A stretch of DNA of 64,000 bases. Source: DASSQJ01 sp963730165. GTDB taxonomy: Bacteria; Actinomycetota; Actinomycetes; Actinomycetales; Dermatophilaceae. The stretch is taken from contig CAVSQS010000008.1 of the NCBI GenBank assembly GCA_963730165.1, positions 124,001 to 188,000 of the forward strand. Reading direction: 5' to 3'. Below the pieces are notes generated by a model. That model had not been told where the DNA came from. It was given only the letters and a program-made list of their open reading frames with translations, and did no database searches. A program made the translations under genes and the position numbers. Positions within the stretch are counted from its first letter, which is position 1; each line of letters opens with the position of its first letter. Positions 24,518-34,100 of the stretch are shown piece by piece.

Positions 24518-24623
24518 CGGTGGTCGGCCCGGCCGGCCCACCGGTCGACGGCTCGCTCCTTACCCGGAGGTGACGGGTTGCCGCGCACGCTGGGGCGGCG
24601 GCACCCCGACGACGTTCACTGGA

Positions 24624-24650
24624 GGTGCGCCGGCAGACCCCCGGCGCACC
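24624..24650 (+). promoter_or_regulatory. Hairpin in front of the thioredoxin-lipoprotein ribosome-binding site
   Basis: Perfect 10-bp arms (24624-24633 with 24641-24650) and a 7-nt loop end 4 nt before the GAGGAGG ribosome-binding site of the lipoprotein gene. It may be the terminator of the two-component operon, an operator, or a leader hairpin affecting translation. Confidence 0.4.
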
Positions 24651-24666
24651 GACGAGGAGGATGCCG

Positions 24667-25134
24667 ATGCGCCGCACCGTGGTTCCCGCCCTGGCCGCCG
24701 CCGCCCTGGCCCTGACCCTGGCGGCGTGTGGCTCCGCCACGACCGACCAGGTGGCACCCGGAGCCGCCGCCGCATCGGACTCGCCCACGGTCGCGACGGG
24801 CGGCTCGGCACCTGCGTCGACGGCGGGTGGGGCGTACCTGACCCTCGCCGACTACGAGAAGGACCCCGCGGCCCACGCCGGCACCAAGGTCGTCTACTTC
24901 TTCCACGCCTCCTGGTGCCCGTCCTGCCGGGCCACCGAGGCCGCCATCGGCGAGACGGGCATCCCGGACGGACTGACCGTCGTCAAGGTCGACTTCGACG
25001 ATGCCACCGAGCTCCGCCAGCGCTACGGCGTGACCCAGCAGCACACGTTCGTCCAGGTCGACGACAGCGGCGGCGAGCTGGCGAAGTGGACCGGCTCGGA
25101 GGACGGCGCGGCCATCCTCGGCTCGACGGTGTGA
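24667..25134 (+). CDS. Thioredoxin-fold lipoprotein
   Basis: A 155-residue lipoprotein. The signal peptide ends at the lipobox LAAC, with Cys21 as the lipid-anchored residue, followed by an Ala/Ser/Thr linker and a thioredoxin domain (about 58-155). The redox motif WCPSC has Cys84 and Cys87. The start is put at the second ATG because GAGGAGG lies 6 nt before it. The CcdA-like gene follows by 13 nt. Together they should carry reducing (or oxidising) power across the membrane to envelope proteins. Confidence 0.85.
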   Translation: MRRTVVPALAAAALALTLAACGSATTDQVAPGAAAASDSPTVATGGSAPASTAGGAYLTLADYEKDPAAHAGTKVVYFFHASWCPSCRATEAAIGETGIPDGLTVVKVDFDDATELRQRYGVTQQHTFVQVDDSGGELAKWTGSEDGAAILGSTV

Positions 25135-25147
25135 CCCGGGAGCCCGG

Positions 25148-25876
25148 ATGACGCTGGCCCTCGTCGGCGCCCTCCTCGCAGGGGCGCTCACCACCTTGGC
25201 ACCGTGCGCGCTCTCGCTGCTGCCGGTGGTGGTGGGCGGGTCCCTCGCCGGGGGCCCGGACGCCGGCACCCGCCGGGCGCTGCTCGTCACGGTCTCGCTC
25301 GGCACGTCGGTCTTCGTCTTCACGCTCGCGCTGCGGGCGACGACGGCCCTCCTCGGGGTGCCGACCTCGGTGTGGCAGTGGGTGAGTGGAGGCCTGCTCG
25401 TGGGACTCGGCCTCGTCACGGCGGTGCCCGAGCTGTGGGATCGCGTCTCGGTGGCGACGGGGCTGTCCGGCGGCAGCGCCCGAAGCCTCCACGCGGCCAC
25501 CCAGCGGGGCGGCACCGTCGGCGCGATCCTCACCGGTGCCGCCCTCGGGCCCGTCTTCACCTCGTGCAGCCCGCTCTACGGGTACGTCGTCGTCACGGTG
25601 CTGCCCGCCGAGCCGGCCCGCGGCCTGGCGCTGCTCACCACGTACGTCGTCGGGCTCGTCGCCGTGCTGCTGGCGGTCGCCCTCGGCGGGCAGCGGGTGG
25701 TGCGTCGGCTGCGGTGGGCGGCCGACCCGCACTCGTGGTTCCGTCGCGGCCTGGGGCTGCTGCTCGTCCTCGTCGGCGTCCTCGTCCTCACCGGCTGGAT
25801 GCAGGACCTCGAGGTCTGGGTCCTCGAGAACTCACCGATAGCGCCGTGGGAGGTCGGCAGCGGCATCGGGCGTTGA
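25148..25876 (+). CDS. CcdA/DsbD-type membrane thiol transporter
   Basis: A 242-residue protein with six hydrophobic segments. Two conserved cysteines mark the CcdA fold: Cys20 in LAPCALSLLP of the first helix and Cys140 in FTSCSPLYG of the fourth. These form the intramembrane disulfide that shuttles electrons from cytoplasmic thioredoxin outward. The neighbouring thioredoxin lipoprotein is the likely acceptor. No cytochrome c maturation genes are nearby, so a general envelope redox role is more likely than haem attachment. Confidence 0.85.
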   Translation: MTLALVGALLAGALTTLAPCALSLLPVVVGGSLAGGPDAGTRRALLVTVSLGTSVFVFTLALRATTALLGVPTSVWQWVSGGLLVGLGLVTAVPELWDRVSVATGLSGGSARSLHAATQRGGTVGAILTGAALGPVFTSCSPLYGYVVVTVLPAEPARGLALLTTYVVGLVAVLLAVALGGQRVVRRLRWAADPHSWFRRGLGLLLVLVGVLVLTGWMQDLEVWVLENSPIAPWEVGSGIGR

Positions 25877-25922
25877 CTCCTGCCGGGGCGGGCGCCGGGG
25901 ACGGTGCGGCAGACTCGGCGGA

Positions 25923-26261
25923 GTGGACGACGTCGTGGTCGAGCGGGTGCTGCGGGCCGTGGAACAGGTGCCGCGTGGTCGGGTCGTCTCCTACGGCGAC
26001 GTCGCCGCGCTCGTCGGGATCGGACCGCGCCAGGTGGGCTCGATCATGAAGGCGTACGGGGGCAACGTCACGTGGTGGCGGGTGACCAACGCCGCCGGCG
26101 ACCTGCCGGCGGGCCTGCGCGACGAGGCCCGTGAGCGGTGGGCGTCCGAGGGGATCCTCATGAAGCCCAACGGGCTCGGCTGCCGGATCGCGGAGTACCG
26201 CGCGGATCTCGATTCGGTCGCGACCGCCTACGAGCGTGCCGTCGCCGACCTCCCCGGGTGA
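25923..26261 (+). CDS. Alkyltransferase-like DNA-repair protein (ATL)
   Basis: A 112-residue protein with the DNA-binding half of O6-alkylguanine transferases: RGRVVSYGDVAALVG, then GSIMKAYGGN. Where the transferase has the reactive Cys in PCHRV, this protein has WWRVTN, so it cannot accept an alkyl group. ATL proteins bind O6-alkylguanine and hand it to nucleotide excision repair. The start is GTG. The glucose/sorbosone dehydrogenase gene follows by 9 nt but seems unrelated. Confidence 0.82.
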   Translation: MDDVVVERVLRAVEQVPRGRVVSYGDVAALVGIGPRQVGSIMKAYGGNVTWWRVTNAAGDLPAGLRDEARERWASEGILMKPNGLGCRIAEYRADLDSVATAYERAVADLPG

Positions 26262-26270
26262 GGATGGGGC

Positions 26271-27530
26271 ATGGCGCGATCCCTGCGGGCCCCGGCAGCC
26301 CTCGTCACGACCCTGGCACTCGTCGGCGCGCTCGCCGCGTGCTCGACCGGCGGGGCCGACGACCTCGGCGAGGTGCCGGCGCCGGCGCCCAGCGGCACGG
26401 CATCCACGAGCGCCCCCACCTCCCCGAGCCCGGCGCCGCGCAGCACCGAGGTCCCCGACCTCGAGGTCGAGGTGGTCACCGGCGGACTCGAGCACGGTTG
26501 GGACGTCGGGTTCCTCCCGGACGGGACGGCCCTGGTCACCGAGCGGCCGGCACGCATCTCCCTCGTCTCCGGGCTGCGCCCGGGGGCCCGGGTGACCCGG
26601 GTCAGTGCCGACCTCGACGACGTCTACGTGAGCGGCGAGGGGGGCCTGCTCGGGATGGTCGTGCACCCCGACTTCGCCGCGTCGCGGCAGTTCACGACCT
26701 GCCAGACCCACCAGGAGAACGGCGCTCCGGTCGACATCCGGCTCGTGACGTGGCGGCTCTCGGACGACGGCCGTGCCGCGACCCGGGTGAGGAACCTGCT
26801 CACCGGGCTGCCCATCTCGACCGGTCGTCACTCGGGCTGCCGCCCCGAGATCGCCGCCGACGGGGCACTGCTCGTCGGCACCGGTGACACCGCCGTCGGC
26901 TCGGTCCCGCAGGACCTGACCAGCCTCGGAGGAAAGGTGCTGCGGCTCGACCTGGAGACGGGGAAGCCCTTGCCCGACAACCCCTTCGCCACGGCGTCGA
27001 ACCCCCGGCAGCGCTACGTCTACAGCTACGGGCACCGCAACGTCCAGGGCGTGGCCGTGCAGCCGGGCACCGGAGAGGTGTACACCGCGGAGCACGGGCC
27101 GAGCTTCAACGACGAGGTCAACCGGATCGAGCCGGGGGCCAACTACGGCTGGGACCCCTCGCAGGGCGGCACCGTCGGCGGGTACGACGAGAGCGTCCCG
27201 ATGACCGACCTGCAGCGCTTCCCGGACGCCGTGCCCGCGGTGTGGCAGTCGGGCCCGACGACGCAGGCGGTGTGCGCGGCCGAGTTCCTCGAGGGGTCGC
27301 AGTGGGGAGCGTTCGAGGGAGCGCTCGTCGTCACGGCGCTCAAGGGCGCGAAGCTCCTCGTCCTCCAGCTCACCGCGGACGGCGCGCTCGCCGACGTCGC
27401 CATCCCGGAGGCGACGAACGGCCCGTACGGACGGCTGCGGGCCGCGCGGCTCGGCCCGGACGGCGCCCTCTACGTCACGACGACCAACGGCGACGACGAC
27501 GAGCTGCTGCGCATCACGCCCCGCACCTGA
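26271..27530 (+). CDS. PQQ-dependent sugar dehydrogenase-like lipoprotein
   Basis: A 419-residue protein with a lipoprotein signal (LAAC, Cys24), a Ser/Pro-rich linker to about residue 60, and a six-bladed propeller of the soluble glucose dehydrogenase (GSDH/sorbosone) family. Conserved pieces are GWDVGFLPDG, GEGGLLGMVVHPDF, GRHSGCRPEI, GHRNVQGVA and AEHGPSFNDEVN. The catalytic His of the soluble enzyme corresponds to the GRHSG motif. It is anchored outside the membrane and should oxidise an aldose if PQQ is available. Many actinobacterial homologues have unproven cofactor use. Confidence 0.82.
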   Translation: MARSLRAPAALVTTLALVGALAACSTGGADDLGEVPAPAPSGTASTSAPTSPSPAPRSTEVPDLEVEVVTGGLEHGWDVGFLPDGTALVTERPARISLVSGLRPGARVTRVSADLDDVYVSGEGGLLGMVVHPDFAASRQFTTCQTHQENGAPVDIRLVTWRLSDDGRAATRVRNLLTGLPISTGRHSGCRPEIAADGALLVGTGDTAVGSVPQDLTSLGGKVLRLDLETGKPLPDNPFATASNPRQRYVYSYGHRNVQGVAVQPGTGEVYTAEHGPSFNDEVNRIEPGANYGWDPSQGGTVGGYDESVPMTDLQRFPDAVPAVWQSGPTTQAVCAAEFLEGSQWGAFEGALVVTALKGAKLLVLQLTADGALADVAIPEATNGPYGRLRAARLGPDGALYVTTTNGDDDELLRITPRT

Positions 27531-27619
27531 CCCGGCGCGGCCGCTCGACGGGGACCGGTGCCGCCGCGAGACGAGGGGTCGCCGCTGCCGGCGAGACGGT
27601 GGGGACCGGTGGGTCCGAC

Positions 27620-28231
27620 TCACGCGGTGTCGACGATCGTCGTGACCACCTCGGTGACGGAGGGCCGCCGCGGGGTGGACGAGAAGCCGAAGCGGGTCGG
27701 CGGGTCCACCGGGGCGAGCTCACCGAGCGGGATGCCGTCGAGCCGGCCGCTCATGGCCGTCACGCCGTGGACGTCGGTGGCGCCGTAGTACTCCCGGCGG
27801 CCGGGGCGGGCCACCCCGCGGGTGCGGACGCCGTCGAGGACCGACCGGGCCACCGGGTCGGTGATCAACGTGAGCGCCGGGCTCGTCGCGACGGCTCGGG
27901 GTACGAGGCGGAGTGCGCGCCCGAGCCCGGTCCGTCGCCCCACGGTGAGGTCGAGCTCGAGCGAGGGCGACCGCGCCGCCCAGGTCTGCCCGCCCGCCGC
28001 GGTGACGCCGAACGGCTCGACCCGCACCTCGTCGAACGTGTAGGTCGACGAGACGAGGTCGGCGACCGACTCGTTCGGCGCGAGGAGCACCCGGTGCCCA
28101 TCCGCGCGCTCGACCATCGCGTCGGCGAACTCACCCCACGGGGAGTCCACCCACCAGCCGAGCACCACCCGGATCCCGGACGAGGACCCCACCCCCGCGA
28201 TCCGGCCGCGGAACCTCCGACGTGCAGCCAC
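27620..28231 (-). CDS. Conserved hypothetical protein
   Basis: A 203-residue soluble protein with no recognised domain. It is rich in beta-type sequence and Arg, with WWVDSPWGEFADAMVE near residue 25 and PLGELAPVDPPTRFGF near the end. GTG 28231 is used as start because coding-type sequence begins there. It converges with the PQQ dehydrogenase-like gene (89 nt between stops) and diverges from the MFS gene by 30 nt. Confidence 0.55.
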   Translation of the reverse strand: MAARRRFRGRIAGVGSSSGIRVVLGWWVDSPWGEFADAMVERADGHRVLLAPNESVADLVSSTYTFDEVRVEPFGVTAAGGQTWAARSPSLELDLTVGRRTGLGRALRLVPRAVATSPALTLITDPVARSVLDGVRTRGVARPGRREYYGATDVHGVTAMSGRLDGIPLGELAPVDPPTRFGFSSTPRRPSVTEVVTTIVDTA

Positions 28232-28248
28232 GACCCCATCATCGCCAC

Positions 28249-28254
28249 TAGGGT
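28249..28254 (+). promoter_or_regulatory. Possible -10 box of a leaderless MFS transcript
   Basis: TAGGGT lies 7 nt before the ATG of the MFS gene, consistent with transcription starting at the start codon. There is no ribosome-binding purine stretch between them. Confidence 0.35.
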
Positions 28255-28261
28255 CCGGGCC

Positions 28262-29572
28262 ATGGCGCAGACGCTCACCCCGGCCACTCGTCGTGGGTAC
28301 GGCCTGGGATCGGTCGCGACCGGCTCCTTCGGCACCGTGCCCGGGCTGCTCCTGCTGCCCTACCTCACCGACCGCCTGGGTGTCGCGGCCGGGATCGCCG
28401 GCCTCGTCGTCTTCCTGCCGAAGGCCTGGGACGTCGTGCTCAACCCGGTCGCCGGCGGGATCAGCGACCGGTCGACCAACCCCGCCGGTCGCCGGCGCCC
28501 CTTCCTGCTGCGCGCCGGCACCCTGCTCGCCCTGGCGTTCCTCCTCCTCTTCTCGGGGCCGACCTCGCCGACCGGTCTCGCAACGACGTGGGTCGTCCTC
28601 CTCTTCCTCGCGTGCGCCACGGCCTACGCGTTCTTCCAGGTGCCCTACGTCGCGATGCCGGCCGAGATGACCGACGACTACGACGAGCGCACCCGTCTGA
28701 TGACGTGGCGGGTCGCGATCCTCGCCCTCGCGATCCTGGTCAGCGGCGGGCTCTCGCCGGTCATCCGCGACGCCCTCGGCCCGACCTGGGGCTACCGCGG
28801 CGTCGGGGTCTTCGTCGGCGTCCTCATCCTCCTCGGCACCCTCGGTGCCTGGTGGGGCACGCGGAACGCGCCGACGGCCGGGGAGGCGACGGCGGGGACC
28901 ACGCTGCGCGAGCAGCTGCGGGTGGTCGCGTCCTCCCCGCCCTTCCGCACGCTGCTCCTCGTCTTCGTGCTCCAGGCGCTGGCGACCGGCGCGATGCTCG
29001 CCGGCGTCGACTACGTGGCCCGGGTGCTGCTCGGCGGCGGCCTGGCCTCGACGGTGCTCTTCGTCTGCTTCGTCGGCCCGGCGCTCGTCGTGACACCGCT
29101 CTGGCAGCGGCTCGGCGAGTCCCGGGACAAGCGCACCGGGTACGCGTGGGGGTCGGTGCTGCTCGCCGGGGGCGCGCTGGCCACGCTCGTCACGGTCCGG
29201 GTCGGGCTCGTCCCGGCGGCGCTCAGCGTGGCGGTCGTCGGCATCGGGTACGCCGCCTGCCAGATGTTCCCCCTCGCGATGCTGCCCGACGTGGCGGCCG
29301 TCGACGCCGCCCGAACCGGGCAGTCGCGGGCGGGCACGTTCACGGGGGTGTGGACGGCGGGGGAGACCCTCGGGCTCGCGCTCGGGCCCTTCCTCTACGC
29401 CGCGGTGCTCACCGCAGGCGGCTACGTCTCTTCGACGGATGCCGATGCGGCACAGCCGGACTCGGCCCAGCTGGCCATCGCGGTCGGGTTCTCGGTCGTG
29501 CCGGCCGTGCTCGTGGTCGCCTCCATGCTCGTGCTGCGCCGGTACCGGCTCGACGCGGAGGTCGGACGGTGA
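28262..29572 (+). CDS. MFS transporter, GPH/melibiose-type
   Basis: A 436-residue carrier with twelve hydrophobic segments. The N-terminal stretch has the GPH-family look: YGLGSVATGSF, then KAWDVVLNPVAGGISDRS, with the paired Asp/Arg after helix 2. The family carries sugars, glycosides or other organic acids with cations. No ribosome-binding site is visible; a TAGGGT box 7 nt upstream suggests a leaderless message. The PLP decarboxylase gene begins 31 nt downstream on the same strand, so its substrate or product may be what is moved (inference). Confidence 0.8.
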   Translation: MAQTLTPATRRGYGLGSVATGSFGTVPGLLLLPYLTDRLGVAAGIAGLVVFLPKAWDVVLNPVAGGISDRSTNPAGRRRPFLLRAGTLLALAFLLLFSGPTSPTGLATTWVVLLFLACATAYAFFQVPYVAMPAEMTDDYDERTRLMTWRVAILALAILVSGGLSPVIRDALGPTWGYRGVGVFVGVLILLGTLGAWWGTRNAPTAGEATAGTTLREQLRVVASSPPFRTLLLVFVLQALATGAMLAGVDYVARVLLGGGLASTVLFVCFVGPALVVTPLWQRLGESRDKRTGYAWGSVLLAGGALATLVTVRVGLVPAALSVAVVGIGYAACQMFPLAMLPDVAAVDAARTGQSRAGTFTGVWTAGETLGLALGPFLYAAVLTAGGYVSSTDADAAQPDSAQLAIAVGFSVVPAVLVVASMLVLRRYRLDAEVGR

Positions 29573-29603
29573 GCCGGTACGGTCACTTGCAGGAGGTGGA
29601 CAG

Positions 29604-31094
29604 ATGACCCCCGACTCCCACATCACCGCCGCGACCCCCGTGCCGGCCGACGAGATCCTCGCCGCGCTGAGGGCGCTCCAGGCCGCCGACCTGCCCGTGC
29701 ACGGTGGCCGGACCCTGGCCTACGTCTACGACTCCGGGCTCGCCGACGCCGACGCCCTCGGGCTCGAGGCCCTCGCGATGTTCGCCTCGTCGAACGGGCT
29801 CGACCCCACGGCGTTCCCGTCGCTGCTACGGATGGAGAACGACCTCGTCGCGATGGCAGGCCGGTTCCTCGACGCCCCCGACGGCTTCGCCGGGTCGGTG
29901 AGCTCCGGTGGCACCGAGTCGATCCTCCTTGCCGTCCTCGCCGCCCGCGAGGGGGCCCGGGACGGATCGTCGCGGGCTGGCTCCGCGCCGGACGGCACGC
30001 CCCCGAGGGGGAACATCGTCCTCCCGGTCACCGCCCATGCGGCGTTCCTCAAGGCGGCGAAGTACTTCGACCTCGAGCCGCGCGTCGTCGACGTCGACCA
30101 CGGCACGCTCCGGGCCGACCCGGCTGCCATGGCGGCCGCCGTCGACGACCACACAGTGCTCGTCGTCGCCTCGGCCCCGTCGTACGCCCATGGCGTCGTC
30201 GACCCGGTCACCGAGATCGCCGCGCTCGCCGCCGAGCGCGGCATCCGCTGCCACGTCGACGCGTGCATCGGCGGGTGGGTGCTCCCGCACCTCGAGGGCA
30301 CCCCGCCGTGGACGTTCGCCGTCCCCGGCGTCACGAGCATCAGCGTCGACCTCCACAAGTACGCCTACACGCCCAAGGGGGTCAGCCTGCTGCTCCACCG
30401 CAGCGCCGAGCTGAGGCGCGGCCACTTCTTCGCCTCCGCCGACTGGCCGGGCTACACCATGCTCAACAGCACGATGCAGTCGACGAAGTCGGGCGGCCCC
30501 CTCGCGGCCGCCTGGGCGGTGACGCACCGCATCGGCGCCGAGGGCTACGCCCGGCTCGCCCGGTCGGCGCGCGAGGCCACGCTCGCGGTCGCCGACGCCG
30601 CCCGTGGCATCGACGGCCTCGAGGTCTTCGCCGAGCCCGACTCCACGCTGCTCGCCCTCGTGGCCGACGGGTCGTGCGACGTCTTCACGATCGCCGACGA
30701 GATGCTCGCGCGTGGATGGTTCGTCCAGCCGCAGATGACCTACCGCGACCTGCCCCCCACGCTCCACCTGACGCTCTCGGCCGCCACGGCTCCCGGCGTC
30801 CCCGAGTTCGTCGAGGCACTGGGTGAGGCGGTCACGGCCGCTCGGCAGGCCGGGCCCGTCGCCGTGGATCCCGGTCTCACCGGGATGCTGGCCGGTCTCG
30901 ACCCCGCCGGCCTCGACGACACCGCTTTCGCGCAGCTGCTGGCCGCGGCCGGACTTGCCGGCGAGGGCGGCGGCATCGAGCTGCCGCAGCGGATGGCCCC
31001 GGTCAATGCCCTGCTCGACGCCTGCCCCGCCCCGCTGCGCGAGGCACTGCTGCTCGGTGTTCTCGAGCGACTCTCTCAGCCGACCGGGGGCTGA
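29604..31094 (+). CDS. Group II PLP-dependent decarboxylase (sphingosine-phosphate lyase-like)
   Basis: A 496-residue fold-type I PLP enzyme. SSGGTESILLAVLAAR binds the phosphate, HVDACIGG positions the cofactor Asp, and the Schiff-base lysine is Lys252 in SVDLHKYAYTPKG. The core (about 50-420) resembles sphingosine-1-phosphate lyase and tyrosine/aspartate decarboxylases of the same group. The last 70 residues form an added helical tail. AGGAGG lies upstream of the ATG. The actual substrate (amino acid or phospho-sphingoid-like) is not determinable; co-transcription with a GPH-type carrier is likely. Confidence 0.8.
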   Translation: MTPDSHITAATPVPADEILAALRALQAADLPVHGGRTLAYVYDSGLADADALGLEALAMFASSNGLDPTAFPSLLRMENDLVAMAGRFLDAPDGFAGSVSSGGTESILLAVLAAREGARDGSSRAGSAPDGTPPRGNIVLPVTAHAAFLKAAKYFDLEPRVVDVDHGTLRADPAAMAAAVDDHTVLVVASAPSYAHGVVDPVTEIAALAAERGIRCHVDACIGGWVLPHLEGTPPWTFAVPGVTSISVDLHKYAYTPKGVSLLLHRSAELRRGHFFASADWPGYTMLNSTMQSTKSGGPLAAAWAVTHRIGAEGYARLARSAREATLAVADAARGIDGLEVFAEPDSTLLALVADGSCDVFTIADEMLARGWFVQPQMTYRDLPPTLHLTLSAATAPGVPEFVEALGEAVTAARQAGPVAVDPGLTGMLAGLDPAGLDDTAFAQLLAAAGLAGEGGGIELPQRMAPVNALLDACPAPLREALLLGVLERLSQPTGG

Positions 31095-31155
31095 GGCGGC
31101 CCGCCCGACGACCTGTATGGGTCCGACGGGGCTGGCCAAGCCGTCCCCGAGCCCC

Positions 31156-31161
31156 TAGCGT
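31156..31161 (+). promoter_or_regulatory. Possible promoter of the 1717-residue fusion gene
   Basis: A -10-like TAGCGT is 8 nt before the ATG. TGGCCA (31133-31138) lies 17 nt further upstream as a weak -35. A leaderless transcript is predicted. Confidence 0.35.
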
Positions 31162-31169
31162 GGCCGGGA

Positions 31170-34100
31170 ATGAAGGTCTGGGCCTTCGGGGACGTGCAGG
31201 TCGGTAGGGCGGGAGCGCCGGCCGCGGTGGTCAACGCGCGCCAACGCCGCATCCTCGTCGCACTGCTCCTCGCCGGCCCGGGTGGGCTCTCGGTGGACCA
31301 GCTCGCGGCGCGCGTGTGGGACCCCGACGAGGAGCCGTCGTCGCCGGTGCCCACGCTCCGCACCTACGTCAAGCGGCTGCGCACGGTGGCGGGCGACCCC
31401 GACGGGGAGCTCATCGTCACCCGCCCGGGTGGCTACGCCCTGGCGGTGACGGACGAGGAGACCGACGTCGGCCGCTTCGCGACGTCGGTGGCACGGGCGC
31501 TGCGCAGCCTGGACCCCGACGAGGCCGGTGGACTCGTCGAGGACGCCCTCGCCGTCTGGCGGGGTCCGCCCTTCCGAGGGCTCGAGCACCTCGACTGGGT
31601 CGAGCCGGAGGTCGGGCGACTGGGCGAGCTGCACGTGTCGGCGCAGGAGCTGCGGCTGGAGCTGCGGCTCGACCAGGACGTCGGTGACGTCGCCGCCGAG
31701 GCGGGAGCGCTGCTCGCCGACCACCCCTACCGTGAGCGACTCCGGACGCTGCGGGCGCTCGCCCTCTACCGGTCGGGACGTCAGGCCGATGCGCTCGCCG
31801 ACATCGCCGAACACCGGCGACGGCTCGCGGACGACCTGGGCGTCGAGGTGTCGACCGAGGTGCGCGACCTCGAGCTCGCGATCCTGCGACAGGCCCCCGA
31901 GCTGGATGGCCCGCGACGTCGAGGGCGCCGCCTGCGCGGCTACCGCCTCGGAGCCCGGATCGGGGTGGGCGCCCACTCCGTGGTCTACCGGGCGCATCAG
32001 CCCTCCGTCGGGCGCGACGTCGCCGTCAAGGTCATCCGCAGCGAGCTGGCGGACGATCCCGCGTTCGTGCGGCGGTTCGCCGTCGAGGCCCAGACGGTGG
32101 CCCGACTGTCCCACCCGCACGTCGTCCCGCTCCACGACTTCTGGCGCGAGGCCGGGCGCGCCTACCTCGTCATGCAGCACGTCGACGGCGGCAACCTCGA
32201 GGATGTCCTGCGGCAGGGCCCGTTCGACCTCCAGCGGCTGGTGCGGTGCGTGGCCGAGGTCGCGGATGCCCTCGACTTCGCGCACCGCCGCGGCGTGGTG
32301 CACCGCGACGTCAAGCCGTCGAACATCCTGCTGGACCGCGAGGGCAACGCCTACCTCGCCGACTTCGGCATCGCCCTGCACGACGGCCCCGACCCCGAGG
32401 TGCCCGACCTGCGGTCGGTCGGGTCACCGACCTTCGCGGCGCCCGAGCAGTTCGACGACGTCCGGGCCGGTCCGGCTGCCGACGTCTACGCCCTGGGAGT
32501 GGTGGTCTACGTCGCGTACACCGGAAGGCTGCCGTGGCCCGACGCCACCGACACGCTCACCCTGTCCCGGCGCCATCGCTCGGAGCCGCTGCCCCCGGCG
32601 GACACGGGCACCCCTGGGGTCGACGAGGCGGTGGACCGCGTCGTCGCCCGAGCGACGGCCAAGGACCCTTCCCGGAGGCATCCCACTGCCGGCGCCCTGG
32701 CCGCCGAGCTCGCCGCTGTCGCGTCCGAGGCCCCACTGCCGCGCACCGACGACGTCGTCAACCCGTACCGAGGGTTGGCGGCCTTCGCCGAACCCGACGC
32801 CGACCGCTTCTTCGGCCGCGACCACCTCGTCGACACCGTGGTCGCACGGATGGGTCGCGAGCCCGGGGTGCTCCTCGTCGGTCCGTCCGGGTGTGGGAAG
32901 TCGTCCGTGGTCGCGGCCGGCGTCCTCCCCCGGCTGCGTGCCACGGAGGACCCGCCGCTGGTGACCAGCATGGTTCCCGGCATCGATCCGTTCGCGGCCC
33001 TCACCCAGGCCCTGCGGATGGTCGCGGTCGACGGTGAGGTCGACGTGGCGGCGATGCTGTCCGACGGGGTGGCGCTCCCCGATCTCGTCCAGACCGTGAG
33101 CCGGGGTGCTGCGCTCGTGCTCGTCGTCGACCAGCTCGAGGAGCTGTTCACGCTCGCCCCCGGGGACGAGGCGGAGGCCTTCCTCGCGCTGCTGGCGGGT
33201 GCGCTCGAACGGGGCGACCCGTCGTGCCGCCTGCTCGCGTCCGTGCGCGCCGACTTCTTCGACCGCCCGTTGGACTCGCCCTCGTTCGGGCCCCACGTCC
33301 CCAGCCTGGCCCAGCCCATCGCGCCGATGTCCGTGGACGAGCTCGTGGCCGCCATCGTCGAGCCCGCGCGGGCCGTCGGGGTCGAGGTCACCGAGCCCGT
33401 CGTGGCCCGACTGGTCGCCGACGTCGCCGGCGCGCCCGGCCGGCTGCCCCTCCTCCAGTTCGTCCTGAGTCGGATGTTCGAGCAGCGGGAGGGCGACCGT
33501 ATCGACGGGCCGGACCACGAGCGTGTCGGGGGGATCGCCGGGGCCCTCGCGGACGCCGCCGAGCAGCGCTACACCGCCCTGTCCGCTGACGACCGGGACG
33601 CGGTGCGCCGGCTGATGTCCCGCCTGGTCGCGGTCGAGGACGAGGTGACCCGGCGACGCGAGCCGAGGGCCGAGGTGGAGGCCGTCGCGGGCGTGAGCCC
33701 GGCCCTCGTCGACCTGCTCGTGCACGACCGGCTGCTCATGCTGGACCGCCAGCCGGCCAGCCGGGAGCCGACGGTCGAGCTCGTGCACGAGGCGCTGCTC
33801 GAGGCCTGGCCGCGGCTCCGGGGCTGGGTGGAGCAGGACCGCAGCGCACTCGCCGCCGTCGCGCGTCTGCACGCGGACGCAGCGGCTTGGGCGAACCGGG
33901 ACCGAGATCCCGAGCTGCTGTACCGCGCAGGCCGGTTGGCGGCGGCCGAAGAGCTGGTGTCCGAGACGGCGGTGGGGGTCTCGCCGCTGGAGCGGGACTT
34001 CGTCACCGAGGCGGTCCGGAGGCGGGAGGACGAGGCGGCGAGCGCGGCGTGGGAGGAGGCCGCGGCACAGGCGCGGCGCCGCCGGCGCACCGTCGCGCTC

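Noticed and set aside
24526..24553. Inverted repeat after the histidine kinase gene
   Set aside because: The arms pair only partly (several mismatches) in G+C-rich sequence where such matches are expected by chance.
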